A DNA stretch of 64,000 bases from Hirundichthys speculiger (taxonomy: Eukaryota > Chordata > Actinopteri > Beloniformes > Exocoetidae): positions 160,116 through 224,115 of the forward strand of contig JAGFBZ010002311.1 in assembly GCA_018398805.1 (NCBI GenBank). The letters are read 5' to 3'. Made by a program: the position numbers and the translations under genes. Numbering within the stretch: the stretch's first letter is position 1; every line of letters begins with the position of its first letter. Positions 1 through 12,548 of this stretch are shown here, piece by piece. The notes under the pieces are model-generated. The model made no database searches. It was not told the origin of the DNA and saw nothing but the letters and a program-made list of their open reading frames with translations.

Positions 1-514
1 TGCTGGACAAAACCTTCTCCAGCACATCCCAAAGATTCTCAATGGGGTTCAGGTCTGGACTCTGTGGTGGCCGATCCATGTGTGAAAATGATGTCTCATG
101 CTCCCTGAACTAGTCTTTCACAATTTGAGCCCGATGAATCCTGGCATTGCCATCTTGGAATATGGCCGTGCCATCAGGGAAGAGAAAATCCATTGATGTA
201 ATAACCTGGTCATTCAGTATATTCAGGTAGTCAGCTGACCTCATTCTTTGAGCTCATACTGTTGCTGAACCTGGACCTGACCAACTGCAGCAACCCCAGA
301 TCATAACACTGCCCTCACAGGCTGGTACAGTAGGCACTAGGCATGATGGGAGCATCACTTCATCTGCCTCTCTTCTTACCCTGATGCTCCCATCACTCTG
401 GAACAGGGTCAATCTGGACTCATCAGACCACATGACCTTCTTCCATTGCTCCAGAGTCCAATCTTTATGCTCCCCAGCAAATTGAAGCCTTTTTTTTCCA
501 GTTAGCCCCACTTA
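1..514 (-). pseudogene. Tc1-like transposase fragment, cut by the window edge
   Basis: The minus strand encodes the catalytic half of a Tc1/mariner transposase, the DDE enzyme that cuts and pastes its own element. Visible motifs in order are WSDES (first Asp), [21 protein letters not shown] (second Asp) and [11 protein letters not shown] (catalytic Glu) near positions 38-70. I count 37 residues between the second Asp and the Glu, so this looks like a DD37E type rather than the usual DD34E. The frame is broken by TGA at 254-256 and TAG at 110-112. The N-terminal DNA-binding domain is missing because similarity stops at about 514, and the C-terminus runs off the window. It is a dead copy. Confidence 0.85.
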
Positions 515-540
515 TTAAAAGAGGACTGTTGAAAAACTTT

Positions 541-1690
541 TAAGCATAAGATAGAAAAAAATATTCTAATTGCAATTTGAGCTAATGTGAGGCCTGAGTT
601 ATTAATCCTGTGCTTCTATTGCTTTATACTGTGTTTAAAGCATAAAAGCATATTCCTTTGTTGGTCAGATAGTTCGGATCATTTGCAACGTCACCTGAAA
701 CGTTTAAGTGATTTTTTTACGGCCTTCATTCCTTTGAAAGCCCACATTAAAACTAATTTAAATTTAGAGCGTTGGACAGCTCTTAACCCATGGGTGCTTT
801 GCTGAAAGTGAATATCGGACGGCCATTTCCTGTCATTTTGTCTTATTTAGAGTACGTCCACGTAAGCTTGAAACCCATTGTACAAATAGTTTGAGATTAC
901 TTTAAGAATATAAAGACAAAATATCACGAGTCAGGAGTAAAATTATTAGTTTCTGTCTTCAGTGTTTCTGAACAGGGAAAACCTGAGCACAGCAAAAATG
1001 GTAACCACCGGGTGGCAGCACCGGTCCAAATGCTGCATTTACCGCCCCATTTGAGGCTTTTGTGAGATACGTAAACATCCGGTTTTGAGAGCGACTACGT
1101 GAGCTCCCACTGACTCTGAAGGTGGGTAAGGACAAAACAGGGAAGAATATCGGTGGGCTGAACCTCACAAGAAACCCCAGGCTATGCTCCCATCAGGTCA
1201 ACCATCACTGACGTCGAGATGAGTGGTGATCTTGTCTACTTTGGCTGGGATAGCTGGAGGAAGCCGTAGTGGAGAGCGACACGTTTCTGCAAAGCCCCGG
1301 AGGACGGTGGATTCTGGCCCCTTCAAGTCATATTCTGCAGTAGTCGGGTTGCCCCTGTTTCTGGAAGTTTTCCACTGGGTGTGGGGGTGCCTCATGAACA
1401 CGCACAACTCCTGTTGCATGAGACGATGAGGCGACGACGAGACAAGAAATCCAGCCGTACACGTTTGAACCAGAGTCAGATCCAGAGTATGAAAGGCCCA
1501 CGGCCCTTTCAGTGTACTGATCCAATCAAAGCATTCCTCACCTTATGGCGTAATTAGTTAAAGTCCTGAAATAAAGTCTCACATTGTTGAATTTGAAAGA
1601 TTTGGATATACTGTGTTTATACTGTGTTTACATAAATATAACAACACATGGCAAAGACGTCTAAAGTAAGACTGCAAACAGTTTAAAGTC
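541..1690. other. No recognised gene or repeat
   Basis: Ordinary AT-rich non-coding sequence. The short open frames here overlap each other on both strands and show no domain, splice pattern or repeat signature that I recognise. Confidence 0.5.
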
Positions 1691-1764
1691 CAAAAACAGA
1701 AAAGCAGGTCCACTTCAAGGTGGATCGCTTATTTTCAAGCAATAGACAATAAAACCATTTAAAA

Positions 1765-2185
1765 CTAGAAAAGCACTCAGAGAGCGCAGACCTCCGCCAA
1801 GCGCAGCAATTCTCCTATATAGCGATTTACAGATTGCGATAAAATCCGCCTTCTGGATCAGATCCGGATCAGCTTTTGAAATTTGATAGAGGTTCCCATT
1901 GTTAATCCCTGAGTCAAATTCCATGAGTTTTGGGCAATAATTAACGGAGATATTGAGAAACAAAATTTTTGGCCCCATTGACCGCAATGTTATTGAAAAT
2001 TTTAAAGTGATCCAGAATCCAGGATTTCTTCCAGATCACAGCCAAAAATGAAATCAGTTCTTCCTTTTCACATTTCTGACAACTCCTGAAATTTCATTAA
2101 AATCCATCCATAACTTTTTGAGTTATCTTGTACACAGACAGATAAGCACTGGCAAAAACATAACTTCCTTGGCAAATGTAAAAAC
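1765..2185. repeat. Interspersed repeat with CTCCGCCAAG / CTTGGC ends
   Basis: The left part reads GCAGACCTCCGCCAAG and the right part ends AACATAACTTCCTTGGC. The body carries phrases such as TTTTTGGCCCCATTGACC and AACTTTTTGAGTTATCTTG. I remember this arrangement as a widespread non-coding repeat in fish and other animal genomes whose ends form an inverted CTCCGCCAAGG pair. It encodes no protein. Its exact limits and class are not settled by this copy alone. Confidence 0.5.
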
Positions 2186-2199
2186 TAAAGTTTTACTGA

Positions 2200-5100
2200 G
2201 CATAGGCCTACATGTGGTGAGTGGAACATGAATCAGTTTAAGAAGTGCACACGTGCTTCATCGTGGACAATAAAGGCAGAGTAGATTTGCTGCTTTCTGA
2301 CTGCTATTCAAACTGTTACCAGTCAACCAGAGGCAGATCCGGTAATAGTTTGTTTTGTTCAGATGGGATACCTGCGGCTCCTTTACACCGCTGTACGGTG
2401 CTCAACACACTTGATCTATGATCTCTATGAATCAGTCTGTAAAGTGGCTTGAGGGCCTCTTTTCCAGACTGCTGCAGCTCACATCACAAATCTCTCCTGA
2501 GACCACATCTGGAGACCCCCATTAAATCTGTGGTGGAGATCACACAAACAGTGAACAAAAGTGCACATTTTGAAAAGTATGAAAATTAATGATTTCAAGC
2601 CTATTAAAGACAGCGTCAGTGCAGGATTTATTAATCTTCTATGCAGGTCAGTGAGCTGAAATAATCATTTCCCACCACAGCTGTGAGAAACACATTTCAC
2701 TGTCTGAATGGTCTGGTAGTCACCACAAGACAGGGAAAGGTACGATAGTCAGTACGCAGCTGTTGTGATGTGAGCTCGGGGTGTTTCTTATCGCTCATTA
2801 AAAAAAAGGGGAAAATTTTCAAGATGCAGTTTTGTTGATGAGTTAAAACCAAAAGAAAAGGTTTTAGTGCCATAACTTTGAACAGGAAGACGTTTTAAAA
2901 CACTACCGGTGTGCAGGATGAGAGTGAATAGTCAAGCGTGACCCCGGTATCACGGCGTCAGACACAGACGGTGCTGAGGCTCGTCGTTGAGATCATCTCT
3001 GTTTGCCAGGAGGCAAAGACACCTTCATCATCTCACGAGTCCCGTGCTGCAAACCTAGTGCACTCTAAAGGTTACCGTGTCAGCCGGAGTCAGCGTCATC
3101 TTGAGAGTGTGGCTGTGCGACTCACCTACAGCTTTGAGGGAAGTGTATTTGTTCAGTCCCAGTGTGCTGTGGTTGCTCTGCGGATGTGGAAGGCCTTGTC
3201 CAAACACGCCGTAGGCCGAGTTATTCAGTTGGTATTGTTCTGGTAGGAGGCAGACAAAAAGGAGTCAGTGCTATTTACAGTCTTTTTATTTCCCCAAAAC
3301 CAACACAACACTCAACATATTTTGAATCACATGTGACAGCCGTTTCTTTTAGGGCGTTAAATGTAAAAAAAACAACAGAGCGTAGGTTCTCAGGCTGAGA
3401 TGATAGTGTTTTATTTCACAAAGCTTGTAAACTGACAAAGTGAGCGCAATCGAGATCATCCTGAAAAATATGAGCGTGCCACTGATCTACTTTTGTACAC
3501 ATGATGTTGGCTGACAGCAAGTAAATACAGCGGGGCAGCTCGCCCTCTCAGGGATTTTAACAGCTTTTTATCCAGACCTTGAACCCTGGACTCATCCTGG
3601 ATCAGTTCTTTTTTAAAGAAAAAAAAGCAGTTAGTACCTCCTATCTGCTCTTGGTTACAGTATGGGATGCATGGTGGATTCTCGCCAGGCCTCACCAACA
3701 ACACTGCAATGCTCCAAGCTACGGCAGCTGAAGGAACTGTTACAGCAGCTTGACCAGCTCATTCAGACTGCTGCCTTCTGGCAGAACAAGCCCTTACAGA
3801 GTCGGCTAGAGGATGCTTTAACGTCTTAACCTGCAAAGATCTGCCCGGGCCCTCTTGTCCCACTGAGGTGCTCAAATGAGCTTCATTAACATAAGGAAAG
3901 TCCACACAGTAGTTGTATTCAGAAATATGAGTACATTTAGAAATGGGAGAAAGGCACATTTACCACAGTGTTAGATCAAACTTATTCTTAATTACAGATT
4001 TTAATAGCTCGGGACCTGAGGATACTAACGACTGCAGTTTTGCCAGAGGAGTTGAGAAATACTCTAGATGATTACGAGACTTGATTTGCTCAATGGTACG
4101 TGACCATCTTTGATGGATTCTCCTCTTCTTTATGCACCATAAATCTTCAATACGAGACACATCTGGACCTCATAACCTCATGTGGACCAGTCAAAACGCA
4201 CACAAACACACACACAGAATGAGGTCAAAATATCGAAATAACAAGAACCTGAGAGGAAAAGCGGTCGCATTGATGGTGGTGCTGATGGTAACAGTGGTAA
4301 CTTCACAGATATGCAGGTGGCTTGAGAGAAAAACATAACACCAAACCAAAGCCAAAGCTGGTGGGTTCTTCAGTTTACAATAAAAACTGCTGCTGATTTG
4401 TTGATCATGTACCCAATTTTGTTACAGAAAAAAAAAAAACCCAAAAACGTCCATATGTTCAATGTGTCGACCCAAAAGCAAATTTGAAACGATGCTAAAC
4501 GGCAACCAGTGCTTGTTCGCAGTTTGTCACGGCTCCCAGATCTGCTGGGTGTGTCGGGGAAAGCTTTGTGTCACAGAAACATCGAATAAATGGTGGATTA
4601 ACTTTGAGTTATAAAGCTCCGCCCTTTTACTTTGAGGCTGGTGACTTTGGGTGAAGATGGTGGTGCCATCCCCCCACGGGCCACCCAGCCACATGCTAAA
4701 TGAACTGAGGTCAATGAACAAGGGAGCAAACTACAAGTAAGAGAGCGAGAGAGAGAGAGAAAAAGAAGAAGCCCTGGCTTTTAGCATTAATGAAGTCCAC
4801 TGATGCACCCAGTGCACTTGATGTGCGCCCCAGGGATGTATGAACAAACATGCAGCACTCACTGATGCCCGCAGGGACTCACAGATATTCCAAAAATATA
4901 GTTCATGAGGTCACTTGAGAGAGGCAGAATTCAGTGTTCTTGTTTTACCACTTTTACAGTACATGTTTGGGTTTTTTTTTTTTTATTAGTGCCTGTTTGC
5001 TTTTCAATTGAAATGACTTTTGATGGAGCAAAATGGCGAAAGTGGACTGATGTCCTTTCTCTTCTGATTTGCCATGGACGAATTGAGGTTGGTGGCTGCA

Positions 5101-5240
5101 CACCTGCAGAAACTGTCACAATGAAGCATCTGGGGCGTCAAAAATGCCAATCATGTCTGTTACTACATTTGTTGGGGAGGATGGAAAGATATTTAATGAT
5201 AGCTGAAAAAGAGAGTTCATGCTAATATGAGGACGTCATT
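2200..5240. other. Non-coding stretch with minor simple repeats
   Basis: No gene is supported. Simple tracts include a GA-rich run near 4740-4770, an A-run near 4425-4440 and a T-run near 4972-4985. The minus strand of this stretch was examined for further shisa exons and none was recognised. Confidence 0.45.
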
Positions 5241-5249
5241 AAAAAACTC

Positions 5250-5850
5250 CTCTGATCCTGATGAGGATCAGATGAACAATAACACATAATATATGACACA
5301 GTTTCTTTATTTATTTAACAAAATCAAACTAAAATGCAGAATTAGTGCATAAAAAATAAGTACACCCCATGGTTAAATACTGCTTAATTAGCAACAATAA
5401 ACTGATGAAATGAATTCTTTAAACAGTCTTTAATTCAATTCAATTCAATTTTCACTTGAAACACTTTGATCCACTGTTTCAGTCTTAATGTGCAACTTTG
5501 TCTGGATGGATGAAAGTCATAAGTGAATTATAGATGACGATGTAGATGTTTCCCTGATTTGTCAAGCCGAAACATATCACACAAATGTGGACTAGCGCGG
5601 ATGCAGCCTTCATGGCAGCAAGATGCCCAGGTCCTGTGGTGCTAAACGACTCCATATCACTATCCCTCCACCACCGTGCTTTACAGTTGGTTTGAGCTGT
5701 TTGTGCTGAGACACTGTGTTGGCTTGTCATGAAACGCAACACCGTGGATTATAGGTCAATCATTTCGACTTTGGTCTCATCTGTCCGCGGGACAGGACAG
5801 TAAGGCTTTCTTTAGCAGCCTTACAAACATGCTAACTGAAGCCTGAAGCG
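5250..5850 (-). pseudogene. Decayed Tc1-like element
   Basis: The minus strand preserves diagnostic Tc1-type text: ACAGATGAGACCAAAGTCG, then GTAAAGCACGGTGGTGGAGG (the remains of the K-H-G-G-G motif) and GGACCTGGGCATCTTGC. The left part contains AAGTACACCCC, typical of the ends of such elements. No frame survives for more than about 85 codons, so this is a molecular fossil. Limits are approximate; no TA target duplication was established. Confidence 0.55.
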
Positions 5851-5859
5851 TCAACAGCT

Positions 5860-7550
5860 ACTGAAACGTAGTTACCTAGATGTAGCTGCATAGCTGCTAC
5901 CAACAACACAACTGAGTATAAGTAATTACTGCTAATATACAGTGTTTCAAAACGCCACGTTACACCCACAGAGAAAAAAGTCTGGTAACATTTTGATCTT
6001 GTTCACTTTTTTAGAATATTAGATTTCATTGTTTGTTTGTTGAACTGTTAACTAATGCATTTGAATACTCAGTAAGGTGCCGGGAGTAATATTAATAATT
6101 CAACATTCATCATTATCACGAATATTAATTTTACTGTGGATTTTTATTTTTTGGAGTTGAAAAGAGAAGTTGTATTTTTTTGCCATCATTCCAAAAAAGG
6201 GAGTATGAAAACCCAAACAACCATGAGGTGTTTTGAAATCTAGGCTCTCCATCCATCCATCCATCCAAGAGCTAGTTTAGATTTGAGCCAGCAGAAGCAC
6301 TAACGATGCCGCAACAAGATGAAAGACATTTAGGCTGAGATTTGTTGTCAAATTAGAAACCTCAGAGGCGTTAAAGTCTTTAGGAGGATTTAAAGGAATT
6401 TTAGATGCATGGGATTTATGCTTGTTTCCCTCTCTGTAACACACTTCTGCACATAAACCACACACCCACAGCATCTGCCTGTGGTTTGAACTGGTGTGCT
6501 ATTGTGAGTGCTCGTGACCATGAAATACTGTTCGGTGTGTGTTATATGCGTGAGCGCCGGAGGCAGCGGAGTCTTTGCATCGTGTCTGTCATCAGCAGGA
6601 TGAAATAAGAACGTCCTCGCATCTTTCCGCAAGAGAGCGAAGACACAAGTAAGTCGACTTAAGTGCAGAGACAAAGAGCGACAGCAGAGTATGTACGGAG
6701 TCTGTCAGCGGCCAGATCCTACGTGAACGTGTTCATGGGTTACTGCAGCAGAACTGCAGCAAATAAATACATTATCCCATATCTAAATGCATTTTTATCT
6801 GTCATGTGCGATCTTCAGGGTTGTAAAAGTGCCTTTAGTCAAAATTAGCAACATGGCATGAAAAGGGGAACAGAGATTCTTACTAAGATCATTAATTTAC
6901 AAGAATAGGTCCTTCGCCTCTCACGACCTCAGGGAAGACTTGGGAGTGCAGGATAACCTTTTAGAGCAGACAAGCAATCAAAGGAGCTCTTCTGACAGCT
7001 GGAGAGATAAAAAAAAAATAGACGTGAGAGAGGAAAAAGGTGAAATTTATGTTATGAAGAGTTTTTTTTCTTAGTGGGTCACACTACTTTTGCAGTTATC
7101 TTTGATAAATAGGTCATTGCTTTCTTGCTTGAAGCTTTCTTTCTGCAGTGAGTCATGTTTGTTGGAGGCTTTCAGACCAAATATTTGCGTCCTGTCTCCA
7201 GGAATGCAAATTTTGTGGGACGTGACTTCAAACGCTTGTGACGTTTTGACGTTTCTAACCTTTAATCTCACAGTGAAACACTTCCTAGCAGTTAGTTGGC
7301 GCATCTTTAGCTTCTGCAATCCCAATTTTCACAAGGTAAAATACTCGTATCACCTGTTTAAATGCTACTCTGCAAGCTACTATGTTATATAGAAAGAATA
7401 AAGAAGAAAAGATTGATAAAGATGTCAGACTGACCAATTCTAATTAGTTACCCAGCAGTCTGAGTCATTTAGATTAGCTACCGTAAAAAAAGCAGACACA
7501 TTTGGGTTTAATCTTGGTGCTTTGGTCACATAAGGCTCAGTTACAGCGCT
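5860..7550. other. No recognised gene; short TCCA microsatellite
   Basis: Non-coding sequence with a (TCCA)n run at about 6247-6267. The overlapping open frames near 6390-6680 on both strands have no recognisable domain. Confidence 0.45.
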
Positions 7551-7554
7551 GGCA

Positions 7555-7830
7555 AGTGTTGTGTGGGCCAGACTTGGCCCAAAGGTACTGAGCTGAGCCA
7601 AACTTAGATTATGGCAAGAGCTGTGTGAGCCAGATGTGGCCCGTATATAACAAGCCAGCTCTGAAATGCGATACAGGAAGACCAGGGAAGGCCAGAGGCA
7701 AAAAGAACTGCAGATCGGCCAAGTGTGGCAGATAAGTGACTGAGTTTATCCTCAGTCAGCGCTCCCAGTGAACGCCAAATGGGAGCCATAGAAAACTGAA
7801 GATGTGGGCCATATTTGGGCCCAAACACTT
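7555..7830. repeat. Palindrome-rich repeat built on TGGCCC / GGGCCA
   Basis: Repeated short motifs on both strands (GGGCCAGACTTGGCCC at the start, GGGCCATATTTGGGCCC at the end, GCCAGATGTGGCCC inside) give this stretch an inverted, self-similar structure. Similar TGGCCC-rich repeats are common in fish genomes. Family not identified. Confidence 0.4.
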
Positions 7831-7839
7831 TTTGCTATC

Positions 7840-9285
7840 TGAGAATGGTCACACTGATCCTAAAATGAGTAATCTCAAAACGTGTTACACCCCAATGCAC
7901 TCTCAAATCACCAGCATTATTTCATTATTTGTCATAATCCTCAAGTGTCCTAACCCCTAAATATGATTGTTTTGACCAATCGGCCTGAAAATTTATATAA
8001 TGCTTGGTTTTATCAGCTTTATTGTGTATTATAAGCTTTATTTATGATATTATGAGACTTCAGGAAGGGCTCCCGGTTGGAGTCTTGGCTGGAAACTTTC
8101 TGTTTGGATTTGCTGTGTTTCCTCCTGTGCTTGCTGAGGTTTTCTGTTAGATGCTCTGGATATTTTCACACAAAAGAAACATACATGTCAGGTCAGTGTG
8201 AGCATATCTCTGCAAACAAATGGGTTTAACCACACACTCAATCAGTAACCAGCAGAGAGCTAAAAAACACTTCTACTCATTTTGGCAGATTCATTGCGCT
8301 GACACACGCTTCCAGTTTGTGCCAGCTGAAATTCACAAACCTGCTAGCTGAAACACATTTGCAGCATATTCATACAACTACTGCAGAGTTTGTGGAGTGC
8401 AGGGGGAGGCTGAAGATCTGGGACAGAAGTGAGTGAATCACAATGAGAAGAACTGTTGTAATGTTTCCTCAAAACCACAATTGGGACAAATATATACATT
8501 AACAGACAGTTTCTAGGTGGAGTTCTGCAAGTCAGAGTTTTGATTGCGAGGGCATGTGCGACCATAAGGTGTTTTTTACTCAGCCGTGACTGTTGGGTTT
8601 AACAACGTAAAAGGAGTGCTGATCACGGGGTCAAGGCTGGTGAGACTACTTCCAGGAAAGCCTATCTGCGGCTTGTCCAGACGTTGAACTCCAGTTTGTC
8701 CTCCAGAGCCCAACCTGCTGTTGGATATTTGCTTGGATCTTCATTTGGACAGTTTTTGCTTGTCTTCTCTTGTTTTTTTTTTTCTTTGGGTTCGTTGTCT
8801 GGCTGCATACTGCTCACTGTAACCGACAGGTGACCAACGGATCGCTTTTCCTGACATTAACTATTCAGACCATCCCAGTTTGATCACTGCAGTGCAACAA
8901 AGTTACGTAGTAAAACTTTTCTTTTTAAACTCCCCATGCACCTTTGATCAGACTGACTGACGTCTTTTCTGTTTTGCCTGTAAAACCTCACTGAAGGCTC
9001 TCTTACCAATAGCAGCATGAGGTTTAAAACTCCGAGGCCGACTTAGCTGTTTTTGATCATTTAATATTAACTTTCCCCGTTAAGTACGTTGCCTTTCCAG
9101 TTGCTCGTGATCAATGAAACACTCAAGATCAAAGGATTTGGCAAATACTGCACACAATTTCATGCCACATTGGAGAGGGTGAAGATAGATGTTTGATAAA
9201 AGCTGCAGAGGGTTTCTGTTATCAAAGACATGCCTCTGTTTCCCCTACGTTCACACACAGGTGCTCAGCTACACATTATCTATAA
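7840..9285. other. No recognised gene or repeat
   Basis: AT-rich non-coding sequence. No coding potential beyond chance open frames and no boundary motifs of mobile elements were seen. Confidence 0.45.
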
Positions 9286-9287
9286 TG

Positions 9288-9305
9288 CATACACACACAC
9301 ACACA

Positions 9306-9366
<61 letters not shown>

Positions 9367-9372
9367 ACACAC
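9288..9372. repeat. Compound (CA)n-(TA)n microsatellite
   Basis: About ten CA dinucleotides, then CAGACA, then about 26 uninterrupted TA dinucleotides, then ATACACAC. The open frames over it (runs of Tyr-Ile) come from the repeat, not from a gene. Confidence 0.95.
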
Positions 9373-9379
9373 TGAGTGG

Positions 9380-10395
9380 TATATACCAGGTCAAAATCAG
9401 CCTCTGATGATCACTGCGGTGTGGAGATTGAAAATATATGGAAAAGGCACGTGCTGCCTGTAGGGGTTTACCTGCTTATATTAACATAATAATTAAGCCA
9501 TGCATGTGTGAGTGGATGGTCCATGTGTTGCACGTGGAAAAAGCACATGTCCTACTTATAAATTAAAATGTTTTATTGTTTGATGTCCCAGTATGTCCTA
9601 TTTCTAAATAATACAGCAAAATTAGCTTAAACGTATCATTCTTCCCCCCCCCCCAATGCTTCTTAATGAGTTTTTCTGATTGATTTAATTTTCCATTTTT
9701 TTTCCAGTGTGTCGAGTAAACAGGATTAGTGAAGACAGCATGGAGGCCATTGAGGATGTTAAGGCGGCGGTTATATTTTAAATCACACTTTGCAGCTAGA
9801 CCCAACAGTGAGGCAGCGGCTCTGCCTTTTACCTGATGACATCTGAGACCGCCTCCAGCCGCCTCGTGGCCTTCAACAAGATGAAGTGGGTATAGAAAAT
9901 GAGCGGAAGAGTGAATTTTTTAGAGAACCGCCTTGAAAAAAACAACAACAAACAGCTCAGACTTGAATCACTTCACATCACAGGATACGTCTGATCTGAT
10001 CACGTTGTTGTGGTGAAAACTCTGCACAATAACACCAGATTTACCCTCAAAGGAAGGATGATATTGTTGCACTATTAATTATTGACAATATTGGCAAGCT
10101 AGGTAGATTAATTTGTTAATGATCACATTTGTTTTTTGGGTTTTAGTTCGGCTTTGGACAGGCTCGATCAGGTGGTTACAGTTTCATTTCACTACATATT
10201 TGTACTGCACCAGTTCACAGCTAAATTCACCTCAGGGGACTTCACACAGGAAGAAAACAGTCCAGTTACTCAGAATCCTCTTAAAATCCAATTCATGCTA
10301 ATAGAGTCCAAGATTCAAAATTCATAAAAACAGCCTGGAGAAGGAAGCCAACAGACTACAGGAGGCAGGAGGAGATGGTGAAAAGGGAAATGTCT
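9380..10395. other. Non-coding stretch with a possible SINE tail
   Basis: No gene is visible. A C-run lies at about 9643-9653. The text GGGTATAGAAAATGAGCGG at about 9887-9905 resembles the 3' end of the tRNA-derived SINE family seen elsewhere in this window, but too little is left to be sure. Confidence 0.4.
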
Positions 10396-10397
10396 AA

Positions 10398-10976
10398 TTA
10401 ATAGGGAGAGAAAACTGAAAAAAAAAAAAAAACTTCTAGCATTATCAGACGTTTGTGAACAGCAGTCTTCAGCTCTTTCCACAGATTCTGGATTGGATTC
10501 AGGTCTGGACTTTGACTTGGCCGTTCTAACACCTGGATATGTTTATTTGTGAACCGTTCCATTGTAGATTTGTCTTCATGTTTTGGATCATTATCCTGTT
10601 GGAAGATAAATCTCCGTCCCAGTCTCAGGTCTTCTGCAGACTCCAACAGGTTTTCTTCCAGAATGCTCCCGTATTTGGCTCCATCCATCTTCCCTGTCCC
10701 TGCTGAAGAAAAGCAGGCCCAGACCATGATGCTGCCACCACCATGTTTGACAGTGGGGATGGTGTGTTCAGGGTGATGAGCTGTGTTGCTTTTACTCCAA
10801 ACATATCGTTTTGCATTGTGGCCTAAAAGTTTGATTTTGGTTTCATCTGACCAGAGCTCCTTCTTCCACATGTTTGCTGTGTGTCTCCCAGGTGGCTTGT
10901 GGCAATCTGCATTATTATAACAGTACATGACCTTCAGAAATGTTGGATGTGATTTTTTTTTTTTTTTTTGATACAT
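10398..10976 (-). pseudogene. Tc1-like transposase (DD34E type), catalytic Glu lost
   Basis: The open minus-strand frame (192 codons) covers the catalytic core of a Tc1-like transposase. Motifs are WSDETKI with the first Asp, KHGGGSIMVWACFSSAG, IFQQDNDPKH with the second Asp, and SPDLNPIQNLWKELK. There are exactly 34 residues between the second Asp and the position where the catalytic Glu belongs, but that position is Gln (NPIQNLW for NPIENLW). The N-terminal paired-like DNA-binding domain is absent, because the frame starts only shortly before the first Asp. Length is about half of a full enzyme (roughly 340 residues). A poly-T tract at 10950-10970 and a poly-A tract at about 10418-10432 disrupt the two ends. 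The copy is not expected to be active. Confidence 0.88.
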
Positions 10977-10979
10977 GCA

Positions 10980-11588
10980 ATGGAAAAAGTATTATGTTGG
11001 AAAAAGCGATGAGAACACTAGAAAAGCAGCACAGTCTCACGTCTATACATTTAAATTGTGTGGCCCTCTTTTCCAAAACTCTTATACAAACATTTTCCTT
11101 CCGTGGCTGCCTGATTATACAGCGTGTGTCAGACTGGTAAAAGAAATTGAGTCTAAGTACAATGTGCCAAGGGAAAGAATACAGCCCCGCAACTTTGTAG
11201 CCGATAAATGAGCTAGTAATGAGGGGTTCCCAGAGATAATTAGCTCAATTAGCTGAATACTTTCCTCGATGCTCAGAATCTTTCAGTCTTAATTATAGAT
11301 GCAGAACTGGATGAAGTTAATTAATTACTGGTGTGACCCTGCATATTTAAATAGAGACAAAAAGAAACAGTTCTAACATGTGGGGACACTAATCTGCTGT
11401 GTGGAAGCTGCTCGACGAGCTCCTCTAAAGTTGTTTCTTATGCCTTTATACAAAATATTATTGGTGTGGGAAGGAAATTTTCATCGCTCTGAATGAACTT
11501 TTATGTACTTTTATACTAATAGTTTTCCACTGCATTACATCATGATGTGTGTGTGTGTGTTTCCACATGCTCCCTCTCTCTGTGCACC
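10980..11588. other. Non-coding, downstream of shisa exon 2
   Basis: This stretch follows the exon 2 donor of the minus-strand shisa gene and would be part of its intron 2. A short (TG)n run lies at about 11544-11560. No further exon was recognised. Confidence 0.45.
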
Positions 11589-11591
11589 CAC

Positions 11592-11716
11592 CGCTCCGAC
11601 TGCGCAGCATCCTGGCTGAGGTGCCGTTGGCTCTCCCTCCGCTGGGCGAACTGGTCACGGCGTTTTCTACTGAGCTTGCTTCACTTCCCTGCTGCTTCAG
11701 CAAGTCTGTCAGTGTC
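11592..11716 (-). CDS. shisa8: Shisa family protein (shisa8-like), coding exon 2
   Basis: This 125-base exon continues the shisa reading frame from 24634. Upstream on the minus strand is a pyrimidine-rich acceptor, TTTTTTGCTCTCCAG, and the exon ends at a donor GGAGCG/GTGGGT. Exon 1 ends with two bases of a codon (AG), and the first G here completes an Arg. The joined protein then reads RTLTDLLKQQGSEASS, followed by a Ser/Gly/Asn-rich stretch ending RMLRSRS. The T-R-x-L-T-x-L-L-K-Q segment just after the membrane helix is what I remember of the Shisa8 cytoplasmic tail, which favours shisa8 over shisa9. This tail would lie in the cytosol of neurons. Phase match, splice sites and a local rise in GC support it. 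It is short, so a transcript would be decisive. Confidence 0.72.
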
Positions 11717-12379
11717 CTGGAGAGCAAAAAACACACACACACACACATACACAAGCTGTAATTAGAGCTGATGATAAGATGGTAGTCTCTTTTACGAGTT
11801 CAATTTCCGTTCATAACCTTCACGGACAGAATTTTCCAGGACAGGAAAGGGATGGCAGCGGCCGGCATACTGGCCTCGGGTTTTTACAGATGATGTTGTC
11901 CTGTTGCCATCATCGAGCGGTAATATTCAGCTCTCACTGCTAAAGGCCGAGCGTGAACGACCAGGGATGAGGATCAGAGTGACCCACAGGCAGACTGGTG
12001 CAGTGTTGCAGTCTCTGAAATGGTCTGATGTGGTAAACCTCCAAGCCTCTCTCTCCATTTGCTGGTCCATATACGATCCTGCCCTCACTCACCTATGACC
12101 ACCAACTGTGGGTCGTGGCTGAAAGAACGACATCTGAGTGTCGTCATTGCTGGAGTCTCCCTTACAGAAAGGGTGAGAATTTGACTCATTTGGTCAAATT
12201 CATGAAGTCCCTGCTCTTCCGCATGAAAGCAGACAACTGTGGTGGTTGAGGCGTTTTCCTCTTGAAAACTTCCACTGGAGAGGTGTCTCAGTCATGTCTG
12301 GCCGGGAAGAGATCCTGAGGACGACCAGCCATTTCTCAGCTCTCAGTATGCCACGTTTGGACTTGTGTATCTGGAAGTT

Positions 12380-12497
12380 CATGCCTCCAGTCCTGCGACG
12401 GACTGGAGACCTGTCCAGGGTGCACCTCTGCCTTTCTCCCAGTGACAGCTGGGATCTCGCACAGGAGAAAGCAGGTATAGATAATGGATGGATGAAA
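12380..12497 (+). repeat. SINE 3' fragment (plus orientation)
   Basis: It reads CGACGGACTGGAGACCTGTC, CAGGGTGCACC, a CAGCTGGGATC segment and AAGCAGGTATAGATAATGG, then the (ATGG)n tail. This is the 3' half of the same element whose full copy lies at 20806-21175 on the other strand. The tRNA-derived head is missing. Confidence 0.7.
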
Positions 12498-12548
12498 TGA
12501 ACGCTGTTATTTAACATAACTCAGAGTGGGACATGGACCTCATAACTG

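Noticed and set aside
3640..3830. Possible coding fragment LKELLQQLDQLIQTAAFWQNK on the plus strand
   Set aside because: Short, with no flanking splice signals or recognised family; not reported as a gene.
1..11590. Remaining shisa exons (tail and C-terminal PDZ-binding motif)
   Set aside because: The minus strand was scanned for KTEVTV-like ends and for Shisa tail text without a credible hit; they are probably outside the window.
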